A stretch of DNA of 64,000 nt from JBEEOW01 sp041191405 (GTDB taxonomy: Bacteria > Bacteroidota > Bacteroidia > Cytophagales > UBA9547). Shown here piece by piece: positions 27,746 to 35,232 of this stretch. The translations under genes and the position numbers were made by a program. Numbering within the stretch: position 1 is the first letter of the stretch; every line of letters starts with the position of its first letter. Location of the stretch: assembly GCA_041191405.1 (NCBI GenBank), contig JBEEOW010000004.1, forward strand, positions 110,920 to 174,919. Direction: 5' to 3'. The notes below the pieces were generated by a model that made no database searches, was not told where the DNA came from, and worked only from the letters and a program-made list of their open reading frames with translations.

Positions 27746-28723
27746 TTATTTATTATCAACTAAAACGAGCTCATCTTTTTCATAAAAATAAATATAGTCA
27801 ACTTTAGTACAAAAATTATGAAAAAAATTAGTACTAACTTTTAAAGTGTTCCTTTTAAACTTAGAAACATGAATTGGTTCTTTATACTCACAATGTTTTA
27901 AAATATATTTTTTAGAAACAAACAATTGATTGGTTTTTACATTCCTATTAACAAAATAAAATACTGTATCAGACTCAAATACAGCGACAATTTGAGTATT
28001 CTTAATTTTAACAACCTCCTTCATTAAATATATATTTTTGAGATACATGAAAGATGAATCTTTACCTAATGAGTTTCTATTAAATAAATAAAAATTACCG
28101 TTTTCAAATTTATAACTAATTCCAGATTTGAAATTTTGATTAGGACGTTCAATAATTTTTGACAATATTTCTTTTTGAAGCAAACTACTTTCATTAAATA
28201 AAACAGTTTTAGTCTCATTAGTATCTAAACTAACAATATTATAATTATAATACTCTGATTTATAAGCACAAACTCTTTGAGTTGTATTGATATAATTCTT
28301 ATTAAGTATTGCAAATTCAATTAATTTTAGAATACTTTTTTCATCAAATGAATAGGATATACTTTTTAAAATAATAGTATTACTTCTAATCGCTTTCTCA
28401 AAAGAAATATTTTTGTCATCATCTACATTCAAATTTTGATTATTAATTCCATAAGAAAGAAAATAAGCTGATTTACATTCAGACATATAAGAATGATCAA
28501 AATCTAAATATATACTATCTTTATTATTTAACTGAATTGAAAGTTTTTGAACTAATTGTGCAATTATAAAACTTCTATTTACTTCCTCTAAATCAAAACT
28601 ATATGAACTAATTTTAACCTTAACATTGCCATAATTTTCAATAGCATAAATATCTTGATGTGCAAAAATTGGTTTAAATACGAACCAAAATAATACCCAC
28701 AATATAACTTTTAAATGGTTCAT
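27746..28723 (-). CDS. Periplasmic protein of unknown function
   Basis: 325 aa with a signal peptide (MNHLKVILWVLFWFVFKPIFA, cut before His22). The mature part is Tyr/Asn/Lys-rich and beta-strand-like, with three or four Cys residues and repeated NFYLFNR/DTVFYFVNR strands. No family is recognised. It begins the minus-strand pair with the CobW gene (11-base gap), so a role in the same metal response is possible but unproven. Base composition is at the AT-rich end for the window. Confidence 0.6.
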   Translation of the reverse strand: MNHLKVILWVLFWFVFKPIFAHQDIYAIENYGNVKVKISSYSFDLEEVNRSFIIAQLVQKLSIQLNNKDSIYLDFDHSYMSECKSAYFLSYGINNQNLNVDDDKNISFEKAIRSNTIILKSISYSFDEKSILKLIEFAILNKNYINTTQRVCAYKSEYYNYNIVSLDTNETKTVLFNESSLLQKEILSKIIERPNQNFKSGISYKFENGNFYLFNRNSLGKDSSFMYLKNIYLMKEVVKIKNTQIVAVFESDTVFYFVNRNVKTNQLFVSKKYILKHCEYKEPIHVSKFKRNTLKVSTNFFHNFCTKVDYIYFYEKDELVLVDNK

Positions 28724-28774
28724 AATTAAATAATGGAATAAAATATATTTACAATTCTAATTAAATTATTCAAA

Positions 28775-28814
28775 CAAAAAAAGCCGAAAGTACAAAATCA
28801 ATACTTTCGGCTTT
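28775..28814 (-). terminator. Terminator of the MbnP/MbnH gene set
   Basis: Perfect 13-bp arms AAAGCCGAAAGTA (28780-28792) and TACTTTCGGCTTT (28802-28814). On the minus strand the hairpin is followed by a T7 run (28775-28781), so it ends the minus-strand unit that finishes at 28839. Confidence 0.88.
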
Positions 28815-28838
28815 GAAAAATTATTTAAACCTAAATCT

Positions 28839-29420
28839 CTATTTTATTTCCACAGGGAAAGTAACATTTAAATCTGTAGAACCTTGATTTTTATCTCCTT
28901 GTCCGGTTTTAGGTTTTACATTTGGTTGGTGTTTCAACACTACTTCTAGGTTTCCTTTTGATGCAATGCCAGTCACAAATTTTGGAAATAACCCAAGTGG
29001 TACACCATTAGCATCCACATCTGTACTTAAGTACGAGCTTGTTAAATTAGCCCCTGTAGTAGCATAAAAAAACTGATGCTCGTTTTTAAGTTGCATTACT
29101 TCATTTGAAATAGTATCTACATCAGCAGGATTCGTTTTATTTAACAATAAAACTGTTGCAAAATATGTTCTAGTTGGCGACAATTTAATAGTATCAACAG
29201 TTGAAGTTGAGCCTAAACCAAAACCACCTAAATTTTCCCATCTATAAGTCAATACTGCATTTGATGCAGAATCTTTAAAAGCAATTTGAACGGTTGTAAT
29301 TATCTCATTTTCACTATGGTCATGATCGTCATGTGGACCATGTTCATCTTTTTTACATGATGAAATTAAAGCACAAATTGCAAATACAATTGAAAGAAAT
29401 ATATTTCTATTTGTTTTCAT
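28839..29420 (-). CDS. His-rich periplasmic lipoprotein, probably metal-binding
   Basis: 193-aa lipoprotein: signal MKTNRNIFLSIVFAICALISSC with lipobox ISSC (Cys22). Directly after it comes an acidic His cluster, KKDEHGPHDDHDHSENE, typical of metal-binding leaders. The rest is a beta-rich domain (TVQIAFKDSASNAVLTYRWEN ... FATVLLLNKT) resembling small transport-associated lipoproteins that accompany TonB receptors for metals. It is the last gene of a minus-strand set with an MbnP-like protein and an MbnH-like peroxidase, so copper or another transition metal is the likely ligand (inference). No close family name is claimed. Confidence 0.72.
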   Translation of the reverse strand: MKTNRNIFLSIVFAICALISSCKKDEHGPHDDHDHSENEIITTVQIAFKDSASNAVLTYRWENLGGFGLGSTSTVDTIKLSPTRTYFATVLLLNKTNPADVDTISNEVMQLKNEHQFFYATTGANLTSSYLSTDVDANGVPLGLFPKFVTGIASKGNLEVVLKHQPNVKPKTGQGDKNQGSTDLNVTFPVEIK

Positions 29421-29513
29421 AGATGAATTATTTTTTTTTCAAAAGTAATAGTAAAAAACAATATTTGCAACATTGTTGCAAATATTGTTTTTTTATTCAG
29501 AAAAATATTTTAA

Positions 29514-30236
29514 TTATTCATACACGGACGAATTCAAACTAAACATATTACTATAATTATCAGCAATTTGAGTTGCTTTTGTCCCCATCATAACATTACT
29601 TGTTGTAGCAAAATTAATTTTATTAGGCGAATCAAAAACTTTTGCTACATCTACTTTAATATTTAAAACTAAAGTTTTACCTCCTAATATTGAATTAGTT
29701 ATTGGCAATTCTATTGTTTTTAAATTATCTAATTCTGCTACATGAAAAATTAGTCCCTGTTGAGAGTTAGAGAAATAATTTCCTTCAAATTTAAAAAACA
29801 CAAATTCGTTTGTCCATTCCCAATACATCCCTTTTGACTTATTTAAATCACCATTGAAATTAGAACCAAAATTAGTAGCACTATCAAGTCCGATAACATA
29901 CTGGATTTTATCATAATCAGCGGCGGCAACATTTGAAAATGAAAATTCAGATTTTACTCCTTCTTCAATTAAGTTGTAAGTCACAGGCAATTTAACCCAA
30001 GTTTGGTCCGATTTACGTCTCAATTTTACATTTGAAACATAATATCTAAACATGCTAACCGAAAATGTATCAACGTTTGCGTTGGTGTATTTTTCGGTAT
30101 TTAATTTTAAATCTGCCGTACCAACTACGTTGTCGAATTTAACTTTTAAATTTCCACTTGTTGGTGCTATTTCTTTGTCCACTTTACAAGAAAGAAGTAC
30201 TAAAGAAACAAATATGGATATAAGGAATTTTTTCAT
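29514..30236 (-). CDS. MbnP-like periplasmic copper-binding protein
   Basis: 240-aa lipoprotein-type signal (MKKFLISIFVSLVLLSC, Cys17) followed by an MbnP-like beta fold: NLKVKFDNVVGTADLKLN, then FSVSMFRYYVSNVKL (about 60-74), and GMYWEWTNEFVFFKFEG (about 134-150). The W-x-W pair in the last motif is in the position where family members carry the Trp that partner MbnH oxidises to kynurenine. The gene for an MbnH-like di-haem peroxidase lies 108 bases upstream in the same direction, as expected for the pair. Copper binding is inferred from the family. Confidence 0.85.
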   Translation of the reverse strand: MKKFLISIFVSLVLLSCKVDKEIAPTSGNLKVKFDNVVGTADLKLNTEKYTNANVDTFSVSMFRYYVSNVKLRRKSDQTWVKLPVTYNLIEEGVKSEFSFSNVAAADYDKIQYVIGLDSATNFGSNFNGDLNKSKGMYWEWTNEFVFFKFEGNYFSNSQQGLIFHVAELDNLKTIELPITNSILGGKTLVLNIKVDVAKVFDSPNKINFATTSNVMMGTKATQIADNYSNMFSLNSSVYE

Positions 30237-30249
30237 AATATTTGGGTAG

Positions 30250-30336
30250 TTTTCAGTAATCAGTTGTCAGTTTTCAGTTTTTATGTACCAATAATAGAAT
30301 TGATTTAATAAGTTCATTATCATCAATTACTGAAAA
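30250..30336. repeat. Heptad inverted repeat (TTTTCAG family)
   Basis: Four units TTTTCAG, TAATCAG, TTGTCAG, TTTTCAG at 30250-30277 face a complementary arm beginning ATTACTGAAAA at 30326. This is a third sequence family with the same 7-base period, between the MbnP-like and peroxidase genes. Confidence 0.7.
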
Positions 30337-30344
30337 CTAACAAC

Positions 30345-31424
30345 TCATTTACTAAACTTTGGATTATTAATAAATTCTTCGTCGTTCAATGTTTTAAGAA
30401 AGTCGATAATATCTTTCTTTTCTTGGTCAGTGAGTAATAAGGTTTTACCACCAACTTCATTGGTTGCCGACATTAATGGATCAAGTGTTAAACTTGTTTT
30501 TAGCTTACCATTGTAATGATTTAGTACCTCTTCTAAAGTTTTAAATCTACCATCGTGCATGTAAGGAGCTGTATAACTTATATTCCTTAATGATGGCGTT
30601 TTAAATTTACCTCTATCAAAAACAGATTTTGTAACCGCTTCTAAACCAATATCCGTAAAAACAGAATCAAGTCCGTTGTTATGGAACGAGCCATTTCCTG
30701 CTAAATTTCCCGTATGGCAATCGCCACAATTACCTCCTCTTAAACCATTTTCTGGCGAAGGATGCGTAAAAAACAAAATTCTACCTCTGTTTTCACTTTC
30801 TGAAAGTTGCACTTCGCCACGTAAATATTTGTCATATTTTGAATTGGCCGAAATTAACGTTCTTTCAAACTGGGCAATGGCTTTGGCTATATTTTCAGGT
30901 GTAATTACATCAGAACCAAAGGCTTTTTTAAACATGGCAGGATAAACCGAAGAAGATTGTAATTTAGCAACGGCTTTATCAAGAGACTGATGCAATTCAA
31001 TTGGATTCAGAATTGGATCTAAAGCTTGAACTTCTAAATTTGGTGAGCGTCCATCCCAAAAGAAAGATTTTTGCCACAACACATTAGAAATAGCCATTGA
31101 ATTACGTGTACCTTTTATTCCATCAATTCCGGTACTGAATCTGTTAGTATCTGTAAATGCAGTTTTTTGATTATGGCAAGATGAACATGACATCGTGTTA
31201 TCTCCTGAAAGCATATTTTCATAAAATAACATTTTGCCAAGTGCTACACCTTCGTTGGTTGTAGTATTATTTTGAGGAATTTGATAATCTCCATAGTAAA
31301 CTGGTGTAGAAAATGAATAAGCTGATGGATTAGGATTTACAGGTAAATTATCTTTTTTCTCTGGTTTACAGGAAAGTAAATATCCACACAATAAAATTAC
31401 CAATAAGTATAATAGTTTTTTCAT
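30345..31424 (-). CDS. MbnH-like di-haem cytochrome c peroxidase
   Basis: 359-aa periplasmic lipoprotein (signal MKKLLYLLVILLCGYLLSC, Cys19). Two haem c sites: CSSCH at 80-84 and CGDCH near 232. Family motifs include the region ALGKMLFYENMLSGDNTMSC, FWDGRSPNLEVQALDPI, and YMHDGRFKTLEEVL near 295. It belongs to the bacterial CCP/MauG superfamily; the neighbouring MbnP-like gene points to the MbnH branch, which matures Trp in MbnP rather than removing H2O2. The upstream gap to the T9SS propeller gene holds a heptad inverted repeat. Confidence 0.9.
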   Translation of the reverse strand: MKKLLYLLVILLCGYLLSCKPEKKDNLPVNPNPSAYSFSTPVYYGDYQIPQNNTTTNEGVALGKMLFYENMLSGDNTMSCSSCHNQKTAFTDTNRFSTGIDGIKGTRNSMAISNVLWQKSFFWDGRSPNLEVQALDPILNPIELHQSLDKAVAKLQSSSVYPAMFKKAFGSDVITPENIAKAIAQFERTLISANSKYDKYLRGEVQLSESENRGRILFFTHPSPENGLRGGNCGDCHTGNLAGNGSFHNNGLDSVFTDIGLEAVTKSVFDRGKFKTPSLRNISYTAPYMHDGRFKTLEEVLNHYNGKLKTSLTLDPLMSATNEVGGKTLLLTDQEKKDIIDFLKTLNDEEFINNPKFSK

Positions 31425-31432
31425 CTTTTATT

Positions 31433-31519
31433 AGACATAAGACTTAAGACAAAAGACTTAAGACATAAAATGTATGAGATAATTAAAATCTTACGTCTTA
31501 TGTCTTATATCTTAAGTCT
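31433..31519. repeat. Heptad inverted repeat (AGACTTA family)
   Basis: Left arm 31433-31468 is AGACATA, AGACTTA, AGACAAA, AGACTTA, AGACATA plus one base; right arm 31488-31519 is the imperfect complement (CTTACGT, CTTATGT, CTTATAT, CTTAAGT). It occupies almost the whole gap between the peroxidase and propeller genes and could fold into a hairpin of about 30 bp. Confidence 0.82.
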
Positions 31520-31525
31520 ATTTAT

Positions 31526-33679
31526 TTACTCAATAACTAATTTTTGAGTAGCTAAGCCTTTGCTAGTTTTAGCTTTCAAAATATAGATACCTTTTGGATA
31601 CTCAACAGTAACATTTGTTGAAACAAAAGTGTTTAACAATTTTCCTGATAAATCATAAATCGTAATTTCTGTTACATCGTCAGCCACTGTGAATTTACCA
31701 TTATTTGGATTTGGATACACTGAAACTGAAGATGCAACATATTCATTTTCAATTGCTGTTGGTATTGTTGGCAATTCAGACAAAGCATTTGAGTAAACAC
31801 TATTGTTATCTGTTGTTACAAATACTCTTCCTGCAGCAATAGAAATTTTGTTATAGTTTGAATATGTTGGAATGTTAAATTGATTTCCACCTGGAACCCA
31901 TGTTTTTCCACCATCATAAGTAGCAAACAAACCGCCTTTGTAACCTGCAAATACAAAACCATCATTGGTTAATAACGATTGAATATAATCTGCATTAAAT
32001 TGGTTATCAACAGAATCAGTATGTTCACCTACTGGGCGAGTTAATGTTTTATTCCAAAAAATTGAAGCTGTATCTGAAACAAATACACCATTTCCATTGG
32101 TGCCAATTAATATTTTATTCAACCAAACGGTACTTGATGTTACATCTAAATTAGATAAATCTGTATTTTGAGCAATCCAAGAACTTGAAAATAATGTTTT
32201 TACAAATACACCATGTGTTCTGGTTGTTGCTAGAATTTTATCTCCAAAGAATGATAAACTTGAAATTTCAGCATTGATATATCCTAAATTTAATGTAATA
32301 TCAACCCATACTGGATAAGTTGATTTTATATCAATTGCATTTAAACCTCCATTATTTGCTATTGCAAAAACATTTCCATTTGAATAATACAGCTTTTTAA
32401 TATTCAATGTTGATAAACCTGAATTATATGAATTCCAAGTTTTTCCTGTATCAGCACTTACAAATACACCTCCATTTACTGTAGCTGCAACAAGATATTT
32501 TTCAGCGAAAATAATATCATTTACATTTAAACTATCTGTTAAACCTTTCACTGATTTTTCATAAGGAATTATAGTAGCTCTAATAATATTTCTACTTACA
32601 AATACCCCAAATTCATTAGCTACAACTGCAATAGAATCAGATGTTGCTACAGAATAAGTTTTGATATTATTGAAACCATTATTGAATAATGACCAAGTTG
32701 TAGTTGGAGATTTAACCGAGAAAATACCAATTTGTGTTGAACCTGCAATTAACGTTGTGCCAATTGGAGCAACTGTGTTAATGTTTAAAGTTGTTAAACC
32801 AGCATTCATGCTTGTCCATGAAATAGCATTTGATGGAGAAGTATAAACACCCTGATTAGTAGACAAATACCAGTTTGCTCCATTGTTAGAAATTCCATTA
32901 ATTACAATTCCTGAAGGTATACCTGTAGTTGCAATTGAATAACTTGAAATTGTATCTGCATTAACTGTAGTTTTGAAAACACCATCATTATTTACAACAA
33001 ATAATTCATTAGTAGTTGCATTGTATGAAATTTCGTTTGAACCATCAATGTGACGAGTATTGTCATCATTGTAATCAAACCAAGTAGCACCTAAATCATC
33101 AGTAGCCCACACACCTTCACCAAGTACAAATACACGATTTCCTTTTTTAGCTAAACCTGTAATTTCTAAATGATGTATTTTTTTATTATTAACGGCAACC
33201 CAGTTTTCACCTTTATCGGTTGATTTAAAAACGCCACCACCATTTGTACCTGCAAAAATTGTGTTATCATCAACAGCAACTAAAGCTGTGATTTTTAAGT
33301 TAGTTAAACCTTTGTTTTTCTTTCTCCAAAATCTATCAGTTCCAGTAAAACCTGTGAAAACAAACACTCCACTATCAGCAGTACCTGCAATTAAAAGTTT
33401 GCCAGTGTGCGCTAATGCTGTAATTTTGCCTGATTTTAAACCTACAGGGCGAGCAGTCCATGAAGTTAAGTTTGATGTTGAATAAACCCCACCATTTGCA
33501 GTTCCTACAAATACAATAGAATCCGCAGATTGATTTTGTTTTTTAACTACAATAGAAGTTGTTACAGTTCCACCAAATGGACCTTTTGAACCAAAATGAG
33601 CTTCTGCAAGTGACGAAACCAAAGCTAAACCAGCTACTAATGAGCCTACAATGGCTTTACGAGTAAATATATTTTTCAT
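31526..33679 (-). CDS. T9SS-exported beta-propeller protein with Asp-box repeats
   Basis: 717 aa. A long Sec signal (MKNIFTRKAIVGSLVAGLALVSSLAEA) precedes His/Gly-rich HFGSKGPFGG. About residues 35-635 are sialidase/YCF48-like propeller repeats with Asp boxes such as STDKGENW, SADTGKTW and TYDGGKTW. The last 75 residues are a type A T9SS sorting domain (VYPNPNNGKFTV ... YPKGIYILKAKTSKG ... KLVIE). No catalytic Arg triad of true sialidases is evident. It is the first gene of the minus-strand set with MbnH- and MbnP-like genes; whether it belongs to the same regulon is uncertain because a heptad inverted repeat separates them. Confidence 0.85.
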   Translation of the reverse strand: MKNIFTRKAIVGSLVAGLALVSSLAEAHFGSKGPFGGTVTTSIVVKKQNQSADSIVFVGTANGGVYSTSNLTSWTARPVGLKSGKITALAHTGKLLIAGTADSGVFVFTGFTGTDRFWRKKNKGLTNLKITALVAVDDNTIFAGTNGGGVFKSTDKGENWVAVNNKKIHHLEITGLAKKGNRVFVLGEGVWATDDLGATWFDYNDDNTRHIDGSNEISYNATTNELFVVNNDGVFKTTVNADTISSYSIATTGIPSGIVINGISNNGANWYLSTNQGVYTSPSNAISWTSMNAGLTTLNINTVAPIGTTLIAGSTQIGIFSVKSPTTTWSLFNNGFNNIKTYSVATSDSIAVVANEFGVFVSRNIIRATIIPYEKSVKGLTDSLNVNDIIFAEKYLVAATVNGGVFVSADTGKTWNSYNSGLSTLNIKKLYYSNGNVFAIANNGGLNAIDIKSTYPVWVDITLNLGYINAEISSLSFFGDKILATTRTHGVFVKTLFSSSWIAQNTDLSNLDVTSSTVWLNKILIGTNGNGVFVSDTASIFWNKTLTRPVGEHTDSVDNQFNADYIQSLLTNDGFVFAGYKGGLFATYDGGKTWVPGGNQFNIPTYSNYNKISIAAGRVFVTTDNNSVYSNALSELPTIPTAIENEYVASSVSVYPNPNNGKFTVADDVTEITIYDLSGKLLNTFVSTNVTVEYPKGIYILKAKTSKGLATQKLVIE

Positions 33680-33821
33680 GAAATAATATATAATTATGTC
33701 AATAATGACAAATAGGATTTTTGAATAAGGAATTGATTATCAAGATTTAGATAAAACCTTGATGAGTTGTAAGTGTTTATGCCATTCCGAAATTTGATTG
33801 TGCGAAAAATAACATTTACTC

Positions 33822-33927
33822 ATGCTTCGACAGGCTCAGCAACCGTAAATGATATTTTTCGAGTAACAAAACTCTAATTGATTAGCTGTGTAAACTCGAA
33901 AACGGTCATTGAGCTTGTCGAAATGAC
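33822..33927. repeat. Dispersed inverted repeat (TTCGACAGGCTCAG type)
   Basis: Left arm CTTCGACAGGCTCAGCAACCG (imperfectly) faces CGGTCATTGAGCTTGTCGAAATG about 57 bases later. Related inverted repeats are common between genes in Bacteroidota. It lies in the 347-base gap 33680-34026, where I see no gene or convincing promoter. Confidence 0.65.
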
Positions 33928-34026
33928 AGTATTCGCTAACCTTACCAGCAACATTTATTTAATATTTTACCAAACAGATAAAATATTAAACCCACAAAGC
34001 TTTAAGAATGGAATAATTATAAAATA

Positions 34027-34404
34027 CTAAATCCGAGGAGGTTGGATAGTATTTGAAAAATAATTTTGTAGAGATAATTGTTTTAACACAGAAATGTGTT
34101 GAATTTCGTTAGCATGATTAATAAAAGTAAAAGTATTGTTTTCAGAAAAATAAAGTACAAAGCCAGCTACATTTTCAAGCATTTTTTTGGCTGACGCTTC
34201 TTCTTTTTGTGCTTTTGCGAACTTTTTCATGTAATAACAGTGTCCATTACATTTTAACTCTGGGCGAGACTTGTTCACACACAGCACTTTAGCAATATAT
34301 TCTTGATTCAATTTGAACTTAAGGTACGAAATAGGATTAGCAATCATCGTGAAAATCATCACAGTGATTAAAACTAAAGAACCATATTTATTTACCTTTT
34401 TCAT
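34027..34404 (-). CDS. Small single-pass protein with CNGHC motif
   Basis: 125 aa, start MKKVNKYG at 34404 (an upstream TTG would add 7 residues and is less likely). One N-terminal hydrophobic segment (SLVLITVMIFTMIANPISYL) and a periplasmic segment with VNKSRPELKCNGHCYYMKKFAKAQKEE. Cys-Asn-Gly-x-Cys-Tyr proteins of this size are common in Bacteroidota, frequently near metal uptake genes, but their biochemical role is not known to me. A third Cys lies shortly before the motif (AKVLCVNK). Position upstream of the MbnH/MbnP set, in the same orientation, fits metal binding. A 347-base gap separates it from the next gene. Confidence 0.68.
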   Translation of the reverse strand: MKKVNKYGSLVLITVMIFTMIANPISYLKFKLNQEYIAKVLCVNKSRPELKCNGHCYYMKKFAKAQKEEASAKKMLENVAGFVLYFSENNTFTFINHANEIQHISVLKQLSLQNYFSNTIQPPRI

Positions 34405-34560
34405 CTCAACCACAAAGTAAATCAATTTTTAAATACAAAATCAAGATTTAAATCATAAAATGTGGGGAAAGTTGAAATACAAAAATATATTTCTCTATTA
34501 TTGTTAATGATTATTGTAAATTGATGATGTAAAATCAAAATTTCATAAAGATTTGAATTG

Positions 34561-35151
34561 ATGAAAAAATGGTATAAAATATTAATATTCTCAACCATTG
34601 CATTTGCAATATTTTTCATTTTCAATGCAATATTAATTTTCAAATTCTCACATCAATATTATGAAACTAAATCAGATGTAGCTATTGTGTTAGGTGCTGG
34701 TACTGCAAATGGAAAAATTTCGAAGATATTTAGAGAAAGAATAAATCATAGCAAGTATTTGTTTGATAAACATTTAGTTGACAAGATAATTGTAACGGGA
34801 GGTTTTGGCGTTGGTCAAAAATATGCTGAAAGTGAAATTGCAAAACGATATTTAATAAGCCAAGGTGTTCCTGAAAATGTCATTTTAATTGAAAAACATT
34901 CAAAATATACAATTGAAAACTTGATTGAAGCTAAAAAAATTATGGATTCATTAGGTTATAAATCAGCGTTGTTAGTTTCAGACCCTTTACACATGAAACG
35001 AGCCAGTAATTTTGCTAAAAACCTAAATATAAACTCATTACCTTCACCGACAAAAACTACAATGTATCGTTCTTTTTCTACTAAATTCAAGTCTATATTT
35101 TATGAGACTTTTTATTATACTTGTGGGGAGATTGTGAGTGTTTGGAATTAG
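34561..35151 (+). CDS. DUF218/YdcF-SanA-like membrane protein
   Basis: 196 aa, start ATG at 34561. One N-terminal helix (about 5-28) anchors a periplasmic or membrane-associated DUF218 domain: DVAIVLGAGTANGKIS (about 42-57), DKIIVTGGFGVGQKYAESEIAKRYLISQGVPENVILIE (about 80-117), then SKYTIENLIEAKKIM and ALLVSDPLHMKRA. This matches SanA/YdcF-like proteins, linked to envelope barrier function and possibly polyprenyl or sugar-nucleotide chemistry. It is monocistronic and ends convergently with the 918-aa gene; a small perfect hairpin lies between them. Confidence 0.88.
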   Translation: MKKWYKILIFSTIAFAIFFIFNAILIFKFSHQYYETKSDVAIVLGAGTANGKISKIFRERINHSKYLFDKHLVDKIIVTGGFGVGQKYAESEIAKRYLISQGVPENVILIEKHSKYTIENLIEAKKIMDSLGYKSALLVSDPLHMKRASNFAKNLNINSLPSPTKTTMYRSFSTKFKSIFYETFYYTCGEIVSVWN

Positions 35152-35187
35152 GTTAAAAGTTAATTATGGTACAAATTGATTAGACCT

Positions 35188-35208
35188 CCAAGGTTTCAAA
35201 AACCTTGG
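35188..35208. repeat. Palindromic element CCAAGGTTT/AAACCTTGG between convergent genes
   Basis: Perfect 9-bp arms (35188-35196, 35200-35208) with a 3-base loop. It belongs to a CCTCCAAGG-type palindrome I know from many Bacteroidota genomes and may double as a terminator for the convergent genes on either side. Confidence 0.65.
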
Positions 35209-35232
35209 AAATCTTTTAAGAAAATCAGCCAA

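Noticed and set aside
34422..34643. Minus-strand ORF of 73 codons
   Set aside because: It overlaps the well-supported DUF218 gene start and has no promoter or protein-like composition.
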